64,000 bases of DNA, from assembly GCF_016772275.1 (NCBI RefSeq), contig NZ_CP065425.1:1704653-1768652 (forward strand), in the 5' to 3' direction. Both the position numbers and the translations under genes were made by a program. Below the pieces are notes generated by a model that saw only the letters and a program-made list of their open reading frames with translations, was not told where the DNA came from and made no database searches. The DNA comes from Heyndrickxia vini (GTDB lineage: Bacteria; Bacillota; Bacilli; Bacillales; Bacillaceae_C). This document shows, piece by piece, positions 19,079-27,394 of this stretch (within the stretch, counting starts at the first letter, position 1; every line of letters begins with the position of its first letter).

Positions 19079-20077
19079 ATGTTTAAAATCGGATATCGTA
19101 CCATGAAAACTGCTATCGCTACACCAGTCGCCATCTATATTGCACAAGTTTTACACTTGCAAAATTATTTTTCTGCTGGAATATTAGCCATCCTTTGCAT
19201 CCAAAGCACGAAGAAAAAATCGGTAAAAGCGGCATGGAGCAGATTTTCTGCATGTGTAATCGCGATGCTTTTATCAACTTTATTCTTCACCATACTTGGG
19301 CAGCATCCATTTGTAATTGGTCTGGTATTGCTTATATTTATTCCTGTCACGGTAATGTTTAAAATAAATGAAGGGGTTGTATCAAGTAGTGTCATTATCT
19401 TACATTTTCTTGCAGCCCCATTAATTGATACACATCTTTTTATCAATGAATTTGCGATTATCCTTATCGGAATTGGTGTTGCGTTAGCGATGAATTTATA
19501 CATGCCAAGTCTTGACCGTCAATTATTAATATATCAGGAGAAAATCGAAGGGAATTTCCGATTAATCTTTGAAGAAATTATTCAATATTTGCGGACAAAT
19601 AAAAATACATGGGATGGAAAAGAAATAACAGAAACCGCTGAAATTATAGAAAAGGCAAAAATTCTTGCTTTCCGTGATGTGGAAAATCGTTTTACTACTA
19701 ACGAATCCTTTTATTATTCCTATTTTAAAATGCGAGAAAAGCAATTTGAGATTATCGAGAGGACGCTTCCTATTATCACATCAATTTCATCGATGGTAGA
19801 ACAAAGAATGATGATGGCGGATTTTGTGGAGGATTTAAAGGAAAATATTAAACCGAAAAATACAGCTTTGGAGAGATTAAAAAAGCTTTACTCTATGCAA
19901 AAACAGATTCGACAAATGGATTTGCCAAATACGAGAGAAGAATTTGAAGCAAGAGCCACTCTATTTCAATTTATGCGAGAAATAGAGCAATACTTAATGA
20001 TTAAAAGCAATTTTAAAGTGGATAAAAATGAACAAAAAAAGTCCCTAGCTAACATTAAAATGTACCCTATAGAGTAG
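19079..20077 (+). CDS. yqjA: YqjA, aromatic acid exporter (ArAE/DUF939) family membrane protein
   Basis: The N-terminal half (about residues 1-140) has five or six hydrophobic segments, starting with the A-I-A-T-P-V-A-I-Y-I-A-Q-V-L segment typical of the aromatic acid exporter family. The C-terminal half is soluble, helical and charged. The family is predicted to export small aromatic acids, but no substrate is proved for YqjA. The last codons (K-M-Y-P-I-E and the stop) are encoded by the left end of the IS3-family insertion; without it the frame would read A-N-I-N-stop. The change affects only the tail, so function is probably kept. Confidence 0.85.
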   Translation: MFKIGYRTMKTAIATPVAIYIAQVLHLQNYFSAGILAILCIQSTKKKSVKAAWSRFSACVIAMLLSTLFFTILGQHPFVIGLVLLIFIPVTVMFKINEGVVSSSVIILHFLAAPLIDTHLFINEFAIILIGIGVALAMNLYMPSLDRQLLIYQEKIEGNFRLIFEEIIQYLRTNKNTWDGKEITETAEIIEKAKILAFRDVENRFTTNESFYYSYFKMREKQFEIIERTLPIITSISSMVEQRMMMADFVEDLKENIKPKNTALERLKKLYSMQKQIRQMDLPNTREEFEARATLFQFMREIEQYLMIKSNFKVDKNEQKKSLANIKMYPIE

Positions 20078-20161
20078 ACACATAAAAAAGTCTACCTATA
20101 GGGTGCTTTTTTGTATAATTAATAAATACAACTAGAGAATTAACTTGGAGACGGGGAAATT

Positions 20162-20575
20162 ATGAGTAAAAAGACTTTCACGGAGAAAGAGATCAAGCAG
20201 CTAAAAACCAATAAATACGTTAAATCTGTAAGTTCAAAGGGGATCACTTATACAGATGAATTTAAGCATATTTTTATTGAAGGAAAAGAGAAAGGAAAAT
20301 TTGCTAGAGAAATATTTGAACAATGCGGTTTTGATGTAGAAATTTTGGGGACGAATAGAGTTAAGTCGGCGAGTAAAAGATGGCAGAAAGCCTACAAGGA
20401 GAATGGGATTATTGGTTTGCGCGACACTAGGGCAGAAAACTCAGGGCGGTTACTGAAAAGTGAACTTACCCTAGAGGAGAAAAATGCTCGCTTAGAAGCA
20501 CAAATTAACTTACTGAAGGCGGAAAATGAACTATTAAAAAAGATACGATTTGCAGAAAGGGGGATGAGGAAATAG
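20162..20575 (+). CDS. IS3-family OrfA (helix-turn-helix, leucine-zipper part)
   Basis: A 137-residue DNA-binding protein of the IS. The N-terminal half has a helix-turn-helix (G-K-F-A-R-E-I-F-E-Q-C-G-F near residue 45) and the C-terminal part is a leucine-zipper-like coiled coil (L-E-A-Q-I-N-L-L-K-A-E-N-E-L-L-K-K). The heptamer A-AAA-AAG at 20536-20542 lies inside this coiled coil and is the standard -1 frameshift signal of the family, giving OrfAB of about 443 residues. OrfA alone usually acts as a regulator of transposition. Confidence 0.88.
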   Translation: MSKKTFTEKEIKQLKTNKYVKSVSSKGITYTDEFKHIFIEGKEKGKFAREIFEQCGFDVEILGTNRVKSASKRWQKAYKENGIIGLRDTRAENSGRLLKSELTLEEKNARLEAQINLLKAENELLKKIRFAERGMRK

Positions 20576-21492
20576 AACTTCCCCCTAGCCAAAAGTATGT
20601 CCTCATTCATGCGGTGATTGAAAAATACCATTTAAAACATATGGTGAAATATCTATGTGAAATCGCTGGAGTTTCAAGAAGTGGGTACTATAATTACTTC
20701 TCGATAAGGTCACAAGAACAAAGAAAACAAAAAGATGAAAAGGATGAGGTTGTAAAGGAGATAATTTTAAAAGCCTTTAATTTTAAAGGCCGTAAGAAAG
20801 GGGCACGTCAAATCAAAATGACCTTGGCGGGTCAATTTAATGTTGTCTACAATTTGAAACGTATTAGACGAATTATGAAGAAATACGGTATTCTTTGCCC
20901 CATCAGAAAGGCAAATCCGTATAGACGAATGATGAAGGCTACCAAAGAACATAGAGTGGTGCCAAACCTTTTAAACCGGGAATTTAAGCAAGGTATCCCA
21001 TTCAAAGTTCTTCTAACTGATATTACTTATTTATTTTACGGTAATGGCAAAAGAGCTTATTTATCAACCATAAAGGATGGATCAACGGGTGAATTATTAG
21101 CCCATCATATGTCGGAACGGATGACTATTGATTTAGCCACAGACACCCTTAAAAAGCTAGAGAAGAACAGAAACTTTAAGAAATCGAAAGATGCCCTAAT
21201 TCACTCAGACCAAGGAGTACATTATACTCATCCGGTATTTCAAAAAGCAGTAAAGAAACTAGGTCTACGCCAATCTATGTCAAGAAGAGGAAACTGTTGG
21301 GACAACGCTCCTCAAGAATCTTTCTTTGGCCATCTTAAAGATGAAGCCTCTATTAAAGCATGTACAACTTTTGATGAAATAAGAAAAGAAATAAAACAAT
21401 ACATGATTTATTACAATCACTATAGATATCAATGGAATTTAAAAAAGATGACCCCTGTTCAATACAGAGATCATCTTCTTAAAACTGCCTAG
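20530..21492 (+). CDS. IS3-family OrfB transposase (DDE integrase domain), expressed as OrfAB by -1 frameshift
   Basis: The frame is open from 20530 and overlaps orfA; a GTG at 20614 is the first conventional start, but translation is expected mainly through the slippery site at 20536. The N-terminal part has the H-T-H_21-like segment (G-V-S-R-S-G-Y-Y). The integrase core shows the three acidic residues: Asp in V-L-L-T-D-I-T-Y, Asp in I-H-S-D-Q-G-V-H-Y and Glu in N-A-P-Q-E-S-F-F-G-H-L-K. No stop codon interrupts the domain, so the transposase looks active. Confidence 0.9.
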   Translation, partial: TIKKDTICRKGDEEIELPPSQKYVLIHAVIEKYHLKHMVKYLCEIAGVSRSGYYNYFSIRSQEQRKQKDEKDEVVKEIILKAFNFKGRKKGARQIKMTLAGQFNVVYNLKRIRRIMKKYGILCPIRKANPYRRMMKATKEHRVVPNLLNREFKQGIPFKVLLTDITYLFYGNGKRAYLSTIKDGSTGELLAHHMSERMTIDLATDTLKKLEKNRNFKKSKDALIHSDQGVHYTHPVFQKAVKKLGLRQSMSRRGNCWDNAPQESFFGHLKDEASIKACTTFDEIRKEIKQYMIYYNHYRYQWNLKKMTPVQYRDHLLKTA

Positions 21493-21550
21493 GTCTTTTT
21501 TAAAATGTCCTTTACAAAGGGTACACTTTACATTAACTAGGGACGTTTTT

Positions 21551-21643
21551 TTATAATAACCATGCTAGTCCAGCAAGTACGGTTGAAGCAAGCATTGCAA
21601 ATAACATCAAATAAACAACAATCTTTTGTGCCTTTTTTGACAT
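21551..21643 (-). CDS. prli42: Prli42-like stressosome miniprotein (30 residues)
   Basis: A 30-codon gene on the reverse strand. The product starts M-S-K-K-A-Q-K, then has one hydrophobic helix of about 21 residues ending in W-L-L, a short basic N-terminus followed by a single membrane span. This matches Prli42, a miniprotein that in Listeria anchors the stressosome to the membrane and is conserved in Bacillaceae. A strong AAGGAG site precedes it; an in-frame ATG two codons upstream is possible. Its 3' end now abuts the IS3-family element, which removed its half of a shared terminator. It is too short for most gene callers. Confidence 0.8.
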   Translation of the reverse strand: MSKKAQKIVVYLMLFAMLASTVLAGLAWLL

Positions 21644-21752
21644 AATCATCTTCACTCCTTGTAACCCTTATTACTATTCTATTAATTTATAGACGAGAAG
21701 ACAACCATTATACCTAATTAAATAAGGCATTTTTATTAATTATTGCAGGATT

Positions 21753-21780
21753 TTCGACACTTTATGTATAAGTATATAAT
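21753..21780 (+). promoter_or_regulatory. Candidate sigma-A promoter of mce-mmdA
   Basis: TTCGAC, a 16-bp spacer and a perfect TATAAT lie 27 bp before the mce ATG, with GGGGAGG between. Confidence 0.55.
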
Positions 21781-21806
21781 GGTACAACTTGGGGAGGGAT
21801 TAAGAA

Positions 21807-22211
21807 ATGAAAAAGGTTGACCACATAGGGATTGCCGTTCATTCAATTAATGAAGTATTGCCGTTTTTTACGGAAACGCTTCCATTTCGTTGTTTACATA
21901 TTGAAGAGGTTCCATCAGAAAGTATTCGCGTTGCCTTTATTGATGCAGGAAATGTGAAATTAGAATTACTGGAGCCAATTGATGAATCAAGTACGATTGC
22001 AAAGTTTTTAGATAAACGTGGACAAGGGATCCATCATGTCGCATTTACTGTAGACGATATTCAAACGCGGATAAGAGAGCTTAAAGACAAAGGTGTGAAA
22101 ATGATACAAGACACCCCAAAACAAGGGGCTGGCGGTGCTCAAGTCGCATTTCTTCATCCGAAATCAGGACATGGTGTTTTATATGAACTATGTGAGAAGA
22201 ACCAGAAGTAG
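21807..22211 (+). CDS. mce: Methylmalonyl-CoA epimerase
   Basis: Converts (S)- to (R)-methylmalonyl-CoA, the form used by MutAB. Vicinal-oxygen-chelate (glyoxalase) fold with two repeats; the metal ligands of the family appear as His in V-D-H-I-G-I-A (residue 5), His in G-I-H-H-V-A-F, and Glu in L-L-E-P and in L-Y-E-L near the C-terminus. It is 134 residues long, the usual size. It is followed closely by the carboxyltransferase gene, so the two form the propionyl-CoA side of the pathway. Corresponds to YqjC of B. subtilis. Confidence 0.92.
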   Translation: MKKVDHIGIAVHSINEVLPFFTETLPFRCLHIEEVPSESIRVAFIDAGNVKLELLEPIDESSTIAKFLDKRGQGIHHVAFTVDDIQTRIRELKDKGVKMIQDTPKQGAGGAQVAFLHPKSGHGVLYELCEKNQK

Positions 22212-22250
22212 TTATTTGATTTGATTACTTTACATCAAGGAGAGATCAAA

Positions 22251-23801
22251 GTGACAGATATATATGAAAAAATTAATGAATTATATGACAGGAAACGAGA
22301 AATTGAGCTCGGTGGCGGAGATGAAAAAATTGATAAACAGCATCAAAAAGGTAAATTAACAGCACGAGAAAGAATTGATCTATTGGTTGATCCGGGTTCT
22401 TTTGTGGAATTGCAGCCATTTATTGAGCATCGCAGTCATGATTTTGGTTTAGATGAGGTTAAAGGGCCTGGTGATGGTGTGGTCACTGGATACGCAAAAG
22501 TAAATGGTCGACCTATTTATTTATTTTCACAAGACTTTACTGTATTTGGCGGTGCACTTGGCGAGATGCATGCAGAGAAAATTGCAAATGTAATGGATTT
22601 AGCAGCAAAAAACGGTGCACCATTTATTGGCCTAAATGATTCCGGCGGAGCAAGAATCCAGGAAGGTGTCGTATCATTGGATGGGTACGGACATGTTTTT
22701 TATCGAAATGCGATATACTCCGGTGTCATTCCACAAATATCCGTTATTATGGGACCTTGTGCCGGTGGGGCCGTCTATTCTCCAGCTATTACAGATTTTG
22801 TCTTTATGGTTGATGAATCAAGTCAAATGTTTATTACCGGTCCAAAAGTGATTGAGACTGTGACTGGTGAAAAGATCTCTTCAGAAGATTTAGGCGGCTC
22901 AAAAGTTCATAATACAATCAGTGGAAATGCTCATTTTCGTGGTAACAATGAAGAAGAAACATTAGAAATGGTACGTACACTTTTAACTTATTTGCCACAG
23001 AATAATGAAGAAAAAGCACCTAAACTAGAAGTTGATGAATCGGATCATTATCGACCACATTTAACAGATATCATTCCATTTGATGCAATCCGACCTTATG
23101 ATATTAGAAAGGTTATTGATCAAGTGGTCGATGAAGGATCATTTTTTGAAGTCCAAAAAGAATTTGCGAAAAATATTGTCGTTGGATTTGCTCGGTTAAA
23201 TGGGGAATCAGTTGGACTTGTTTGTAATCAACCGAAGTTTATGGCTGGTGGGCTAGATATTGATTCATCAGATAAAGCAGCCCGCTTTATCCGATTCTGT
23301 GATTCCTTTAATATACCAATTATTACTTTTGAGGATGTAACCGGCTTTTTTCCTGGAATTAAACAAGAGCATGGTGGAATTATTCGTCATGGTGCAAAAA
23401 TCTTATATGCATATTCTGAAGCAACCGTTCCGAAAATAACCGTTATTCTTAGAAAAGCTTTTGGTGGAGCGTATGTCGCCTTAAATAGTAAATCGATTGG
23501 TGCTGATTTAGTATACGCATGGCCTAATGCGGAGATTGCCGTAATGGGACCTGAAGGTGCGGCAAATATTATTTTTGCTAAGGAAATTCAAAATAGTCCA
23601 AATCCGGAAGAAACGAGAAAACAAAAAATTGACGAATATCGAGAAAAATTTGCAAATCCATATGTTGCTGCCTCAAGAGGAATGGTAGACGATGTCATTG
23701 ATCCAAGGGAAACAAGAATTAAATTAATTCAAGCATTAGATATGATGCGTCATAAAAAAGAGGAAAGACCTAACAAAAAACACGGAAATATTCCACTATA
23801 A
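22251..23801 (+). CDS. mmdA: Acyl-CoA (propionyl-CoA) carboxylase, carboxyltransferase subunit
   Basis: A 516-residue carboxyltransferase with two crotonase-like halves. Each half has its oxyanion glycine motif: S-G-G-A-R-I-Q-E-G near residue 139 and F-G-G-A-Y-V-A-L-N near residue 413. The family transfers CO2 from biotin to propionyl-CoA, or works in the methylmalonyl-CoA decarboxylase direction. The start is GTG 22251 behind AAGGAGA; a TTG 30 bp upstream lacks a ribosome site. No biotin carboxylase or biotin carrier gene lies nearby, so those subunits must be shared or encoded elsewhere. Corresponds to YqjD. Confidence 0.9.
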   Translation: MTDIYEKINELYDRKREIELGGGDEKIDKQHQKGKLTARERIDLLVDPGSFVELQPFIEHRSHDFGLDEVKGPGDGVVTGYAKVNGRPIYLFSQDFTVFGGALGEMHAEKIANVMDLAAKNGAPFIGLNDSGGARIQEGVVSLDGYGHVFYRNAIYSGVIPQISVIMGPCAGGAVYSPAITDFVFMVDESSQMFITGPKVIETVTGEKISSEDLGGSKVHNTISGNAHFRGNNEEETLEMVRTLLTYLPQNNEEKAPKLEVDESDHYRPHLTDIIPFDAIRPYDIRKVIDQVVDEGSFFEVQKEFAKNIVVGFARLNGESVGLVCNQPKFMAGGLDIDSSDKAARFIRFCDSFNIPIITFEDVTGFFPGIKQEHGGIIRHGAKILYAYSEATVPKITVILRKAFGGAYVALNSKSIGADLVYAWPNAEIAVMGPEGAANIIFAKEIQNSPNPEETRKQKIDEYREKFANPYVAASRGMVDDVIDPRETRIKLIQALDMMRHKKEERPNKKHGNIPL

Positions 23802-23871
23802 TTGTCCGTATTAAAAAATAGGGATATACTTATAGGGAAGCGTACATATTTTTTATTGGAGGTCTTTATAG

Positions 23872-24993
23872 ATGGCTAATCAAGAACGTTTACTTAATGA
23901 GTTTTTAGAATTAGTTCAAATTGATTCAGAAACAAAAAATGAAGGAAATATTTCTAAAGTTTTAAAGAAAAAATTTGAAGATTTAGGCGTAGAAGTGTTT
24001 GAAGATGATACAATGTCCCAAACAGGTCACGGTGCAGGAAATTTAATTTGTACATTACAAGGAACAAAGCAAGGTGCCGATACAATTTACTTTACTTCGC
24101 ATATGGATACGGTAGTTCCGGGAAACGGTGTTAAACCGTCTATTAAAGATGGGTATGTCGTTACTGATGGAACGACAATTCTTGGTGCGGATGACAAAGC
24201 AGGACTTGCTGCCATGTTCGAAGCGTTACGTGTATTAAAAGAGGAAAACATTGAACACGGTACAATCCAGTTCATTATAACAGTCGGAGAAGAGTCTGGT
24301 CTTGTTGGGGCAAAAGTGTTAGATCCGTCATTGTTGAAAGCTAAATATGGTTTTGCTTTAGATAGCGATGGGAAAGTGGGAAATATCGTTGTTGCTGCAC
24401 CAACACAGGCAAAAGTAAAAGCAATTATTCATGGGAAAACAGCTCATGCAGGCGTGGCACCGGAAAAAGGTGTTTCAGCTATTTCTATCGCTGCAAAAGC
24501 AGTTTCTAGAATGCCGCTTGGTCGAATTGATGAAGAAACGACCGCAAATATCGGAAGATTCGAAGGTGGCCAAGCAACGAATATTGTTTGTGATCGTGTG
24601 GATATATTGGCCGAAGCTCGTTCGTTGGTCCCTGATAAAATGGAGAAACAAGTTGCCAAAATGAAAGAAGCATTCGAACAAGCCGCTGTTGAAATGGGCG
24701 GTAAGGCAGATGTAGAAGTTCAGGTTATGTATCCAGGATTTAAATTCGCTGATGGCGACCAAGTCGTTGAAATCGCGAAAAAAGCTGCAGCTAAAATAGG
24801 CAGAGACTGCAAGCTTGAGCAAAGTGGTGGAGGCAGTGATGCGAACGTGATCGCTGGCTTTGGTATTCCTACCGTCAATTTAGCAGTTGGTTACGAAGAA
24901 ATTCATACGACAAACGAACGTATGCCTGTTGAGGAACTTGTTAAATTGACAGAAATGGTGGTTGCCATTGTTCAAGAAGTTGCAAATGCATAA
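23872..24993 (+). CDS. yqjE: M20-family tripeptidase-like aminopeptidase YqjE
   Basis: PepT-like zinc peptidase of 373 residues. Metal and catalytic motifs are visible: S-H-M-D-T-V (His and catalytic Asp, near residue 79), G-A-D-D-K-A-G (bridging Asp, near 104), E-E-S-G (catalytic Glu and ligand, near 141) and D-S-D-G. The inserted dimerisation domain lies at about 180-290. It probably removes N-terminal residues from short peptides in the cytoplasm. A GGAGG site precedes the ATG, and a perfect 9-bp hairpin follows. Confidence 0.9.
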   Translation: MANQERLLNEFLELVQIDSETKNEGNISKVLKKKFEDLGVEVFEDDTMSQTGHGAGNLICTLQGTKQGADTIYFTSHMDTVVPGNGVKPSIKDGYVVTDGTTILGADDKAGLAAMFEALRVLKEENIEHGTIQFIITVGEESGLVGAKVLDPSLLKAKYGFALDSDGKVGNIVVAAPTQAKVKAIIHGKTAHAGVAPEKGVSAISIAAKAVSRMPLGRIDEETTANIGRFEGGQATNIVCDRVDILAEARSLVPDKMEKQVAKMKEAFEQAAVEMGGKADVEVQVMYPGFKFADGDQVVEIAKKAAAKIGRDCKLEQSGGGSDANVIAGFGIPTVNLAVGYEEIHTTNERMPVEELVKLTEMVVAIVQEVANA

Positions 24994-25007
24994 TTAATAA
25001 GAGGAAG

Positions 25008-25034
25008 CTAGACCATGTAAAATGGTCTAGTTTC
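25008..25034 (+). terminator. Hairpin terminator after yqjE
   Basis: CTAGACCAT (25008-25016) and ATGGTCTAG (25022-25030) form a perfect 9-bp stem with a 5-base loop, followed by TTTCT. The T-run is short, so some read-through into the CheW-like gene is possible. Confidence 0.65.
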
Positions 25035-25059
25035 TAAATTGACAGTGGAGGATATGGGT

Positions 25060-25533
25060 GTGGTTGTAAATGAAAAAGCAATTATCTTTCAAATTGGTAA
25101 CGAAGAATACGGTATATCTGTTGACTATGTCATTTCAATAGAAAAATTCGAAAATATTACACCGATTCCGAATCTACCCGCATTTGTTAGGGGAATAGTG
25201 AAGTCAAGAGGAGAACTGATTCCGGTTATCGATTTCGAACATGTATTATACGGTCATCTCCTGCAACATAATGAACAATCACGATTAATTGTATTAAATA
25301 CGGAAGAATTATCTATCGGCTTATTAGTAAAAGAAGCAAAAGAAATACTAGATATTCCAAATGACGCATTAACACAAATCGGATTGGTCGCTTATCAAAA
25401 AACGAAATATATGAGTAGTGTAGCAAATTTAGAATCTCGTCTAATTACGATGATTGACCCTAATCTTTTAGTACATTCACTAGAAGGTATTAAGGATATA
25501 CTCGAATATATGCAACAACAGCAAGTCAACTAA
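25060..25533 (+). CDS. Stand-alone CheW-domain protein
   Basis: A 157-residue protein that is essentially one CheW domain: F-Q-I-G-N-E-E-Y-G-I near residue 9, the I-P-N-L-P-A-F-V-R-G-I-V-K-S-R-G signature near 40, and V-I-D-F just after it. CheW couples chemoreceptors to the kinase CheA. No chemotaxis gene is adjacent, so it is an orphan scaffold. The start chosen is GTG 25060, 8 bp after GGAGG; earlier in-frame TTG and ATG codons lie at or before that site. The C-terminal helix ends in a run of Gln. Confidence 0.8.
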   Translation: MVVNEKAIIFQIGNEEYGISVDYVISIEKFENITPIPNLPAFVRGIVKSRGELIPVIDFEHVLYGHLLQHNEQSRLIVLNTEELSIGLLVKEAKEILDIPNDALTQIGLVAYQKTKYMSSVANLESRLITMIDPNLLVHSLEGIKDILEYMQQQQVN

Positions 25534-25557
25534 ATGCATGTGCAAACATGCATTTTT
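25532..25557 (+). terminator. Terminator after the CheW-like gene
   Basis: AAATGCATG and CATGCATTT pair around a 6-base loop, with T continuing after the stem. Confidence 0.75.
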
Positions 25558-25618
25558 GCTTGTTCCAATTTAATATGAATGGAAAAAGCTACCTTCTTTA
25601 AAAAAGGAAATGATTTAG

Positions 25619-26815
25619 GTGAAACAATATTATCCAAAAAACGGACGTGTCATTTTACATGTTGATATGAATAGCTTTTTTGCCTCTGTTGAAATGGCCT
25701 ACGATGCTTCACTAAAGGGGAAGCCGATTGCTGTAGCTGGAAATCCAGAGGAGAGAAAAGGAATTGTTGTTACATGCAGTTATGAAGCACGTAAATTTGG
25801 TGTAAAAACAACGATGACTGTTTGGGAAGCAAAAAAACGATGCCCGCAATTAATTATATTGAGACCTAATTTTATCAGATACAGAGAAGCATCTGAAGCC
25901 ATGTTTCACATTTTGCGTCAATATTCTGAGCTTGTTGAACCGGTATCTATTGATGAAGGGTATATTGATATTACAGAAAGTTATGATTTAGGAACCCCTT
26001 ATGAAATAGCTATAATGATCCAGCGACAATTGGTGAATGAATTAGATTTGCCCTGCAGTATCGGTATAGCACCGAATAAATTTTTGGCTAAAATGGCCTC
26101 AGATATGAAAAAACCAATGGGAATTACCATTTTGAGAAAACGTGACATCCCCGAAAAAATTTGGCCGCTTCCCTTAATCGAAATGCATGGCATTGGCAAA
26201 AAGACTGCGGACAAACTAGTTGATGCAGGGATACAAACAATTAAAGATCTAGCTAATACAAATGTTTTGCAGCTTGAAAAATTACTAGGGATCAGAGGGG
26301 TGAAATTAAAAGAAAAGGCGAATGGTATTGATTTACGAGTAGTTGATCCAAATGCCGCGAATGATTATAAAAGTGTAGGAAGTTCTACAACTTTACCAAA
26401 GGATTCAACCAATCAACAAGAATTATTAAAGGTATTAGGTCGTCTATCTTCGGAAACGGCTGAGCGTATGAAAAAGAAGGGCTACTTAACAAATAATGTT
26501 TCGATTACGATTAAATATAAAAATCGCAGCACTATAACGAGGAGCCGAAAGCTAAACAATCCGATTGTTCAGCAGAAAGATATATATAGCGCCGCGAAGA
26601 TGTTGTTCCTTAAACATTGGAATGGAAACCCTGTTCGATTACTAGGAGTAACTGGACAAGATTTAGTAGAACAACAAGATGCCGTTGAACAATTAAACTT
26701 ATTTTCGTATGAAAAAGTAGCTATGAAAGAACCATTGTATCAAGCGATTGACAAAATACGTGAGAAATACGGCGAAAAGGCTGTGCAAAAAGGGGTGAAT
26801 AAAAATAAGAATTAA
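25619..26815 (+). CDS. polY1: DNA polymerase IV (Y-family), PolY1/YqjH
   Basis: Error-prone translesion polymerase of 398 residues. Catalytic carboxylates are in H-V-D-M-N-S-F-F-A-S-V-E (about residue 17) and S-I-D-E-G-Y (about residue 108). The thumb has the helix-hairpin-helix M-H-G-I-G-K-K-T-A near 183, followed by the little-finger domain. Near the C-terminus Q-L-N-L-F is a sliding-clamp-binding motif. It starts at GTG 25619, with AAAGGAA upstream. There is no LexA box in front of it, unlike the second Y-family gene at 34.8 kb. Confidence 0.93.
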   Translation: MKQYYPKNGRVILHVDMNSFFASVEMAYDASLKGKPIAVAGNPEERKGIVVTCSYEARKFGVKTTMTVWEAKKRCPQLIILRPNFIRYREASEAMFHILRQYSELVEPVSIDEGYIDITESYDLGTPYEIAIMIQRQLVNELDLPCSIGIAPNKFLAKMASDMKKPMGITILRKRDIPEKIWPLPLIEMHGIGKKTADKLVDAGIQTIKDLANTNVLQLEKLLGIRGVKLKEKANGIDLRVVDPNAANDYKSVGSSTTLPKDSTNQQELLKVLGRLSSETAERMKKKGYLTNNVSITIKYKNRSTITRSRKLNNPIVQQKDIYSAAKMLFLKHWNGNPVRLLGVTGQDLVEQQDAVEQLNLFSYEKVAMKEPLYQAIDKIREKYGEKAVQKGVNKNKN

Positions 26816-26818
26816 GAA

Positions 26819-27277
26819 TTACTTTTTTTTAATAAACACCCCTTTTAAGGAGGACCAAAGCCCTTCTTTTTTTATTGTCTCTTTTTCTTGATGAGTTTTT
26901 TCAGTTTCTTTTGTTATATAGATATTTTCCTTATTAATCGCATAATCAAGTGCTAGTACTAAACCAATTGGGGTATTGGAATCTTTATTTGTAACAATGG
27001 AATATGGGTGATTATGTTTTTTTGCCAATTGAATATATTTTGTTAAAAAAGTGTAAGTTAAATCGCCATTTAATAAGACCTTTGCCTTTGGATTCTTTTT
27101 CATTAAATCCTCTACTTCAGAATATATTTGACTTTCCATTACTTGACTTTTTTCTAAAGCGATTACGACACGTTCTCGAAACGTTCCAAGATATTTTCTT
27201 TTTTCATCCGGTTTTAATTGTTTTTCGCCATACATTCCTTTTTGTAAATAATCCTCCAAATTTGGTTGTTGTGGCAT
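26819..27277 (-). CDS. yueI: YueI-family (DUF1694) protein
   Basis: A 152-residue cytoplasmic protein of unknown function. The family core is recognised from L-Q-K-G-M-Y-G near residue 11, F-L-G/Y-L-G-T-F-R-E-R-V near 30 and L-V-L-A-L-D-Y-A-I-N near 105. The C-terminal 40 residues are polar, rich in Lys and Glu, and longer than in B. subtilis YueI. A GAGGAGG ribosome site precedes the ATG. Only 3 bp separate its stop from that of polY1, with which it is convergent and shares no clear terminator. Confidence 0.85.
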   Translation of the reverse strand: MPQQPNLEDYLQKGMYGEKQLKPDEKRKYLGTFRERVVIALEKSQVMESQIYSEVEDLMKKNPKAKVLLNGDLTYTFLTKYIQLAKKHNHPYSIVTNKDSNTPIGLVLALDYAINKENIYITKETEKTHQEKETIKKEGLWSSLKGVFIKKK

Positions 27278-27345
27278 CTTTTTAACCTCCTCTAAAAAAA
27301 ATATACCTTATTACAAAGTAAGCATGAGTATGAAATATGTTCCAT

Positions 27346-27375
27346 AAAAAAAGAAACCCATGAAATAACATGGGT
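27346..27375 (-). terminator. Terminator of zwf
   Basis: Read on the reverse strand, ACCCATG and CATGGGT pair around TTATTT and are followed by TTTCTTTTTTT. It lies directly after the zwf stop. Confidence 0.8.
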
Positions 27376-27394
27376 GTAATATGAATATATATTT

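Larger units (their letters stand above)
20057..21529 (+). mobile_element. Complete IS3-family insertion sequence (IS150-like group)
   Basis: A 1473-bp element with imperfect terminal inverted repeats (AAAATGTACCCT on the left; AAAGTGTACCCT as the reverse complement of the right end). It is flanked by the 5-bp direct repeat ACATT (20052-20056 and 21530-21534). It carries orfA and orfB in the +1/-1 arrangement with an A-AAA-AAG slippery site, and an intact DDE catalytic domain. All parts needed for transposition are present, and clean target repeats suggest a fairly recent insertion. The group assignment rests on the transposase sequence type and is less certain than the family. Confidence 0.88.
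20041..21544. terminator. Terminator split in two by an IS element
   Basis: The left half (A-run, then GTCCCTAG at 20041-20048) and the right half (CTAGGGAC at 21537-21544, then a T-run) are perfectly complementary but now lie 1.5 kb apart. Removing the IS and one copy of its target repeat restores a hairpin with an 8-bp perfect stem, further TAA/TTA pairing and a T-run on each strand. It would have ended both yqjA and the convergent prli42. Confidence 0.75.

Noticed and set aside
20536-20542. Inactivating frameshift in the IS3-family transposase
   Set aside because: A-AAA-AAG in the overlap is the normal programmed -1 signal of the family, so two frames are expected and the enzyme looks intact.
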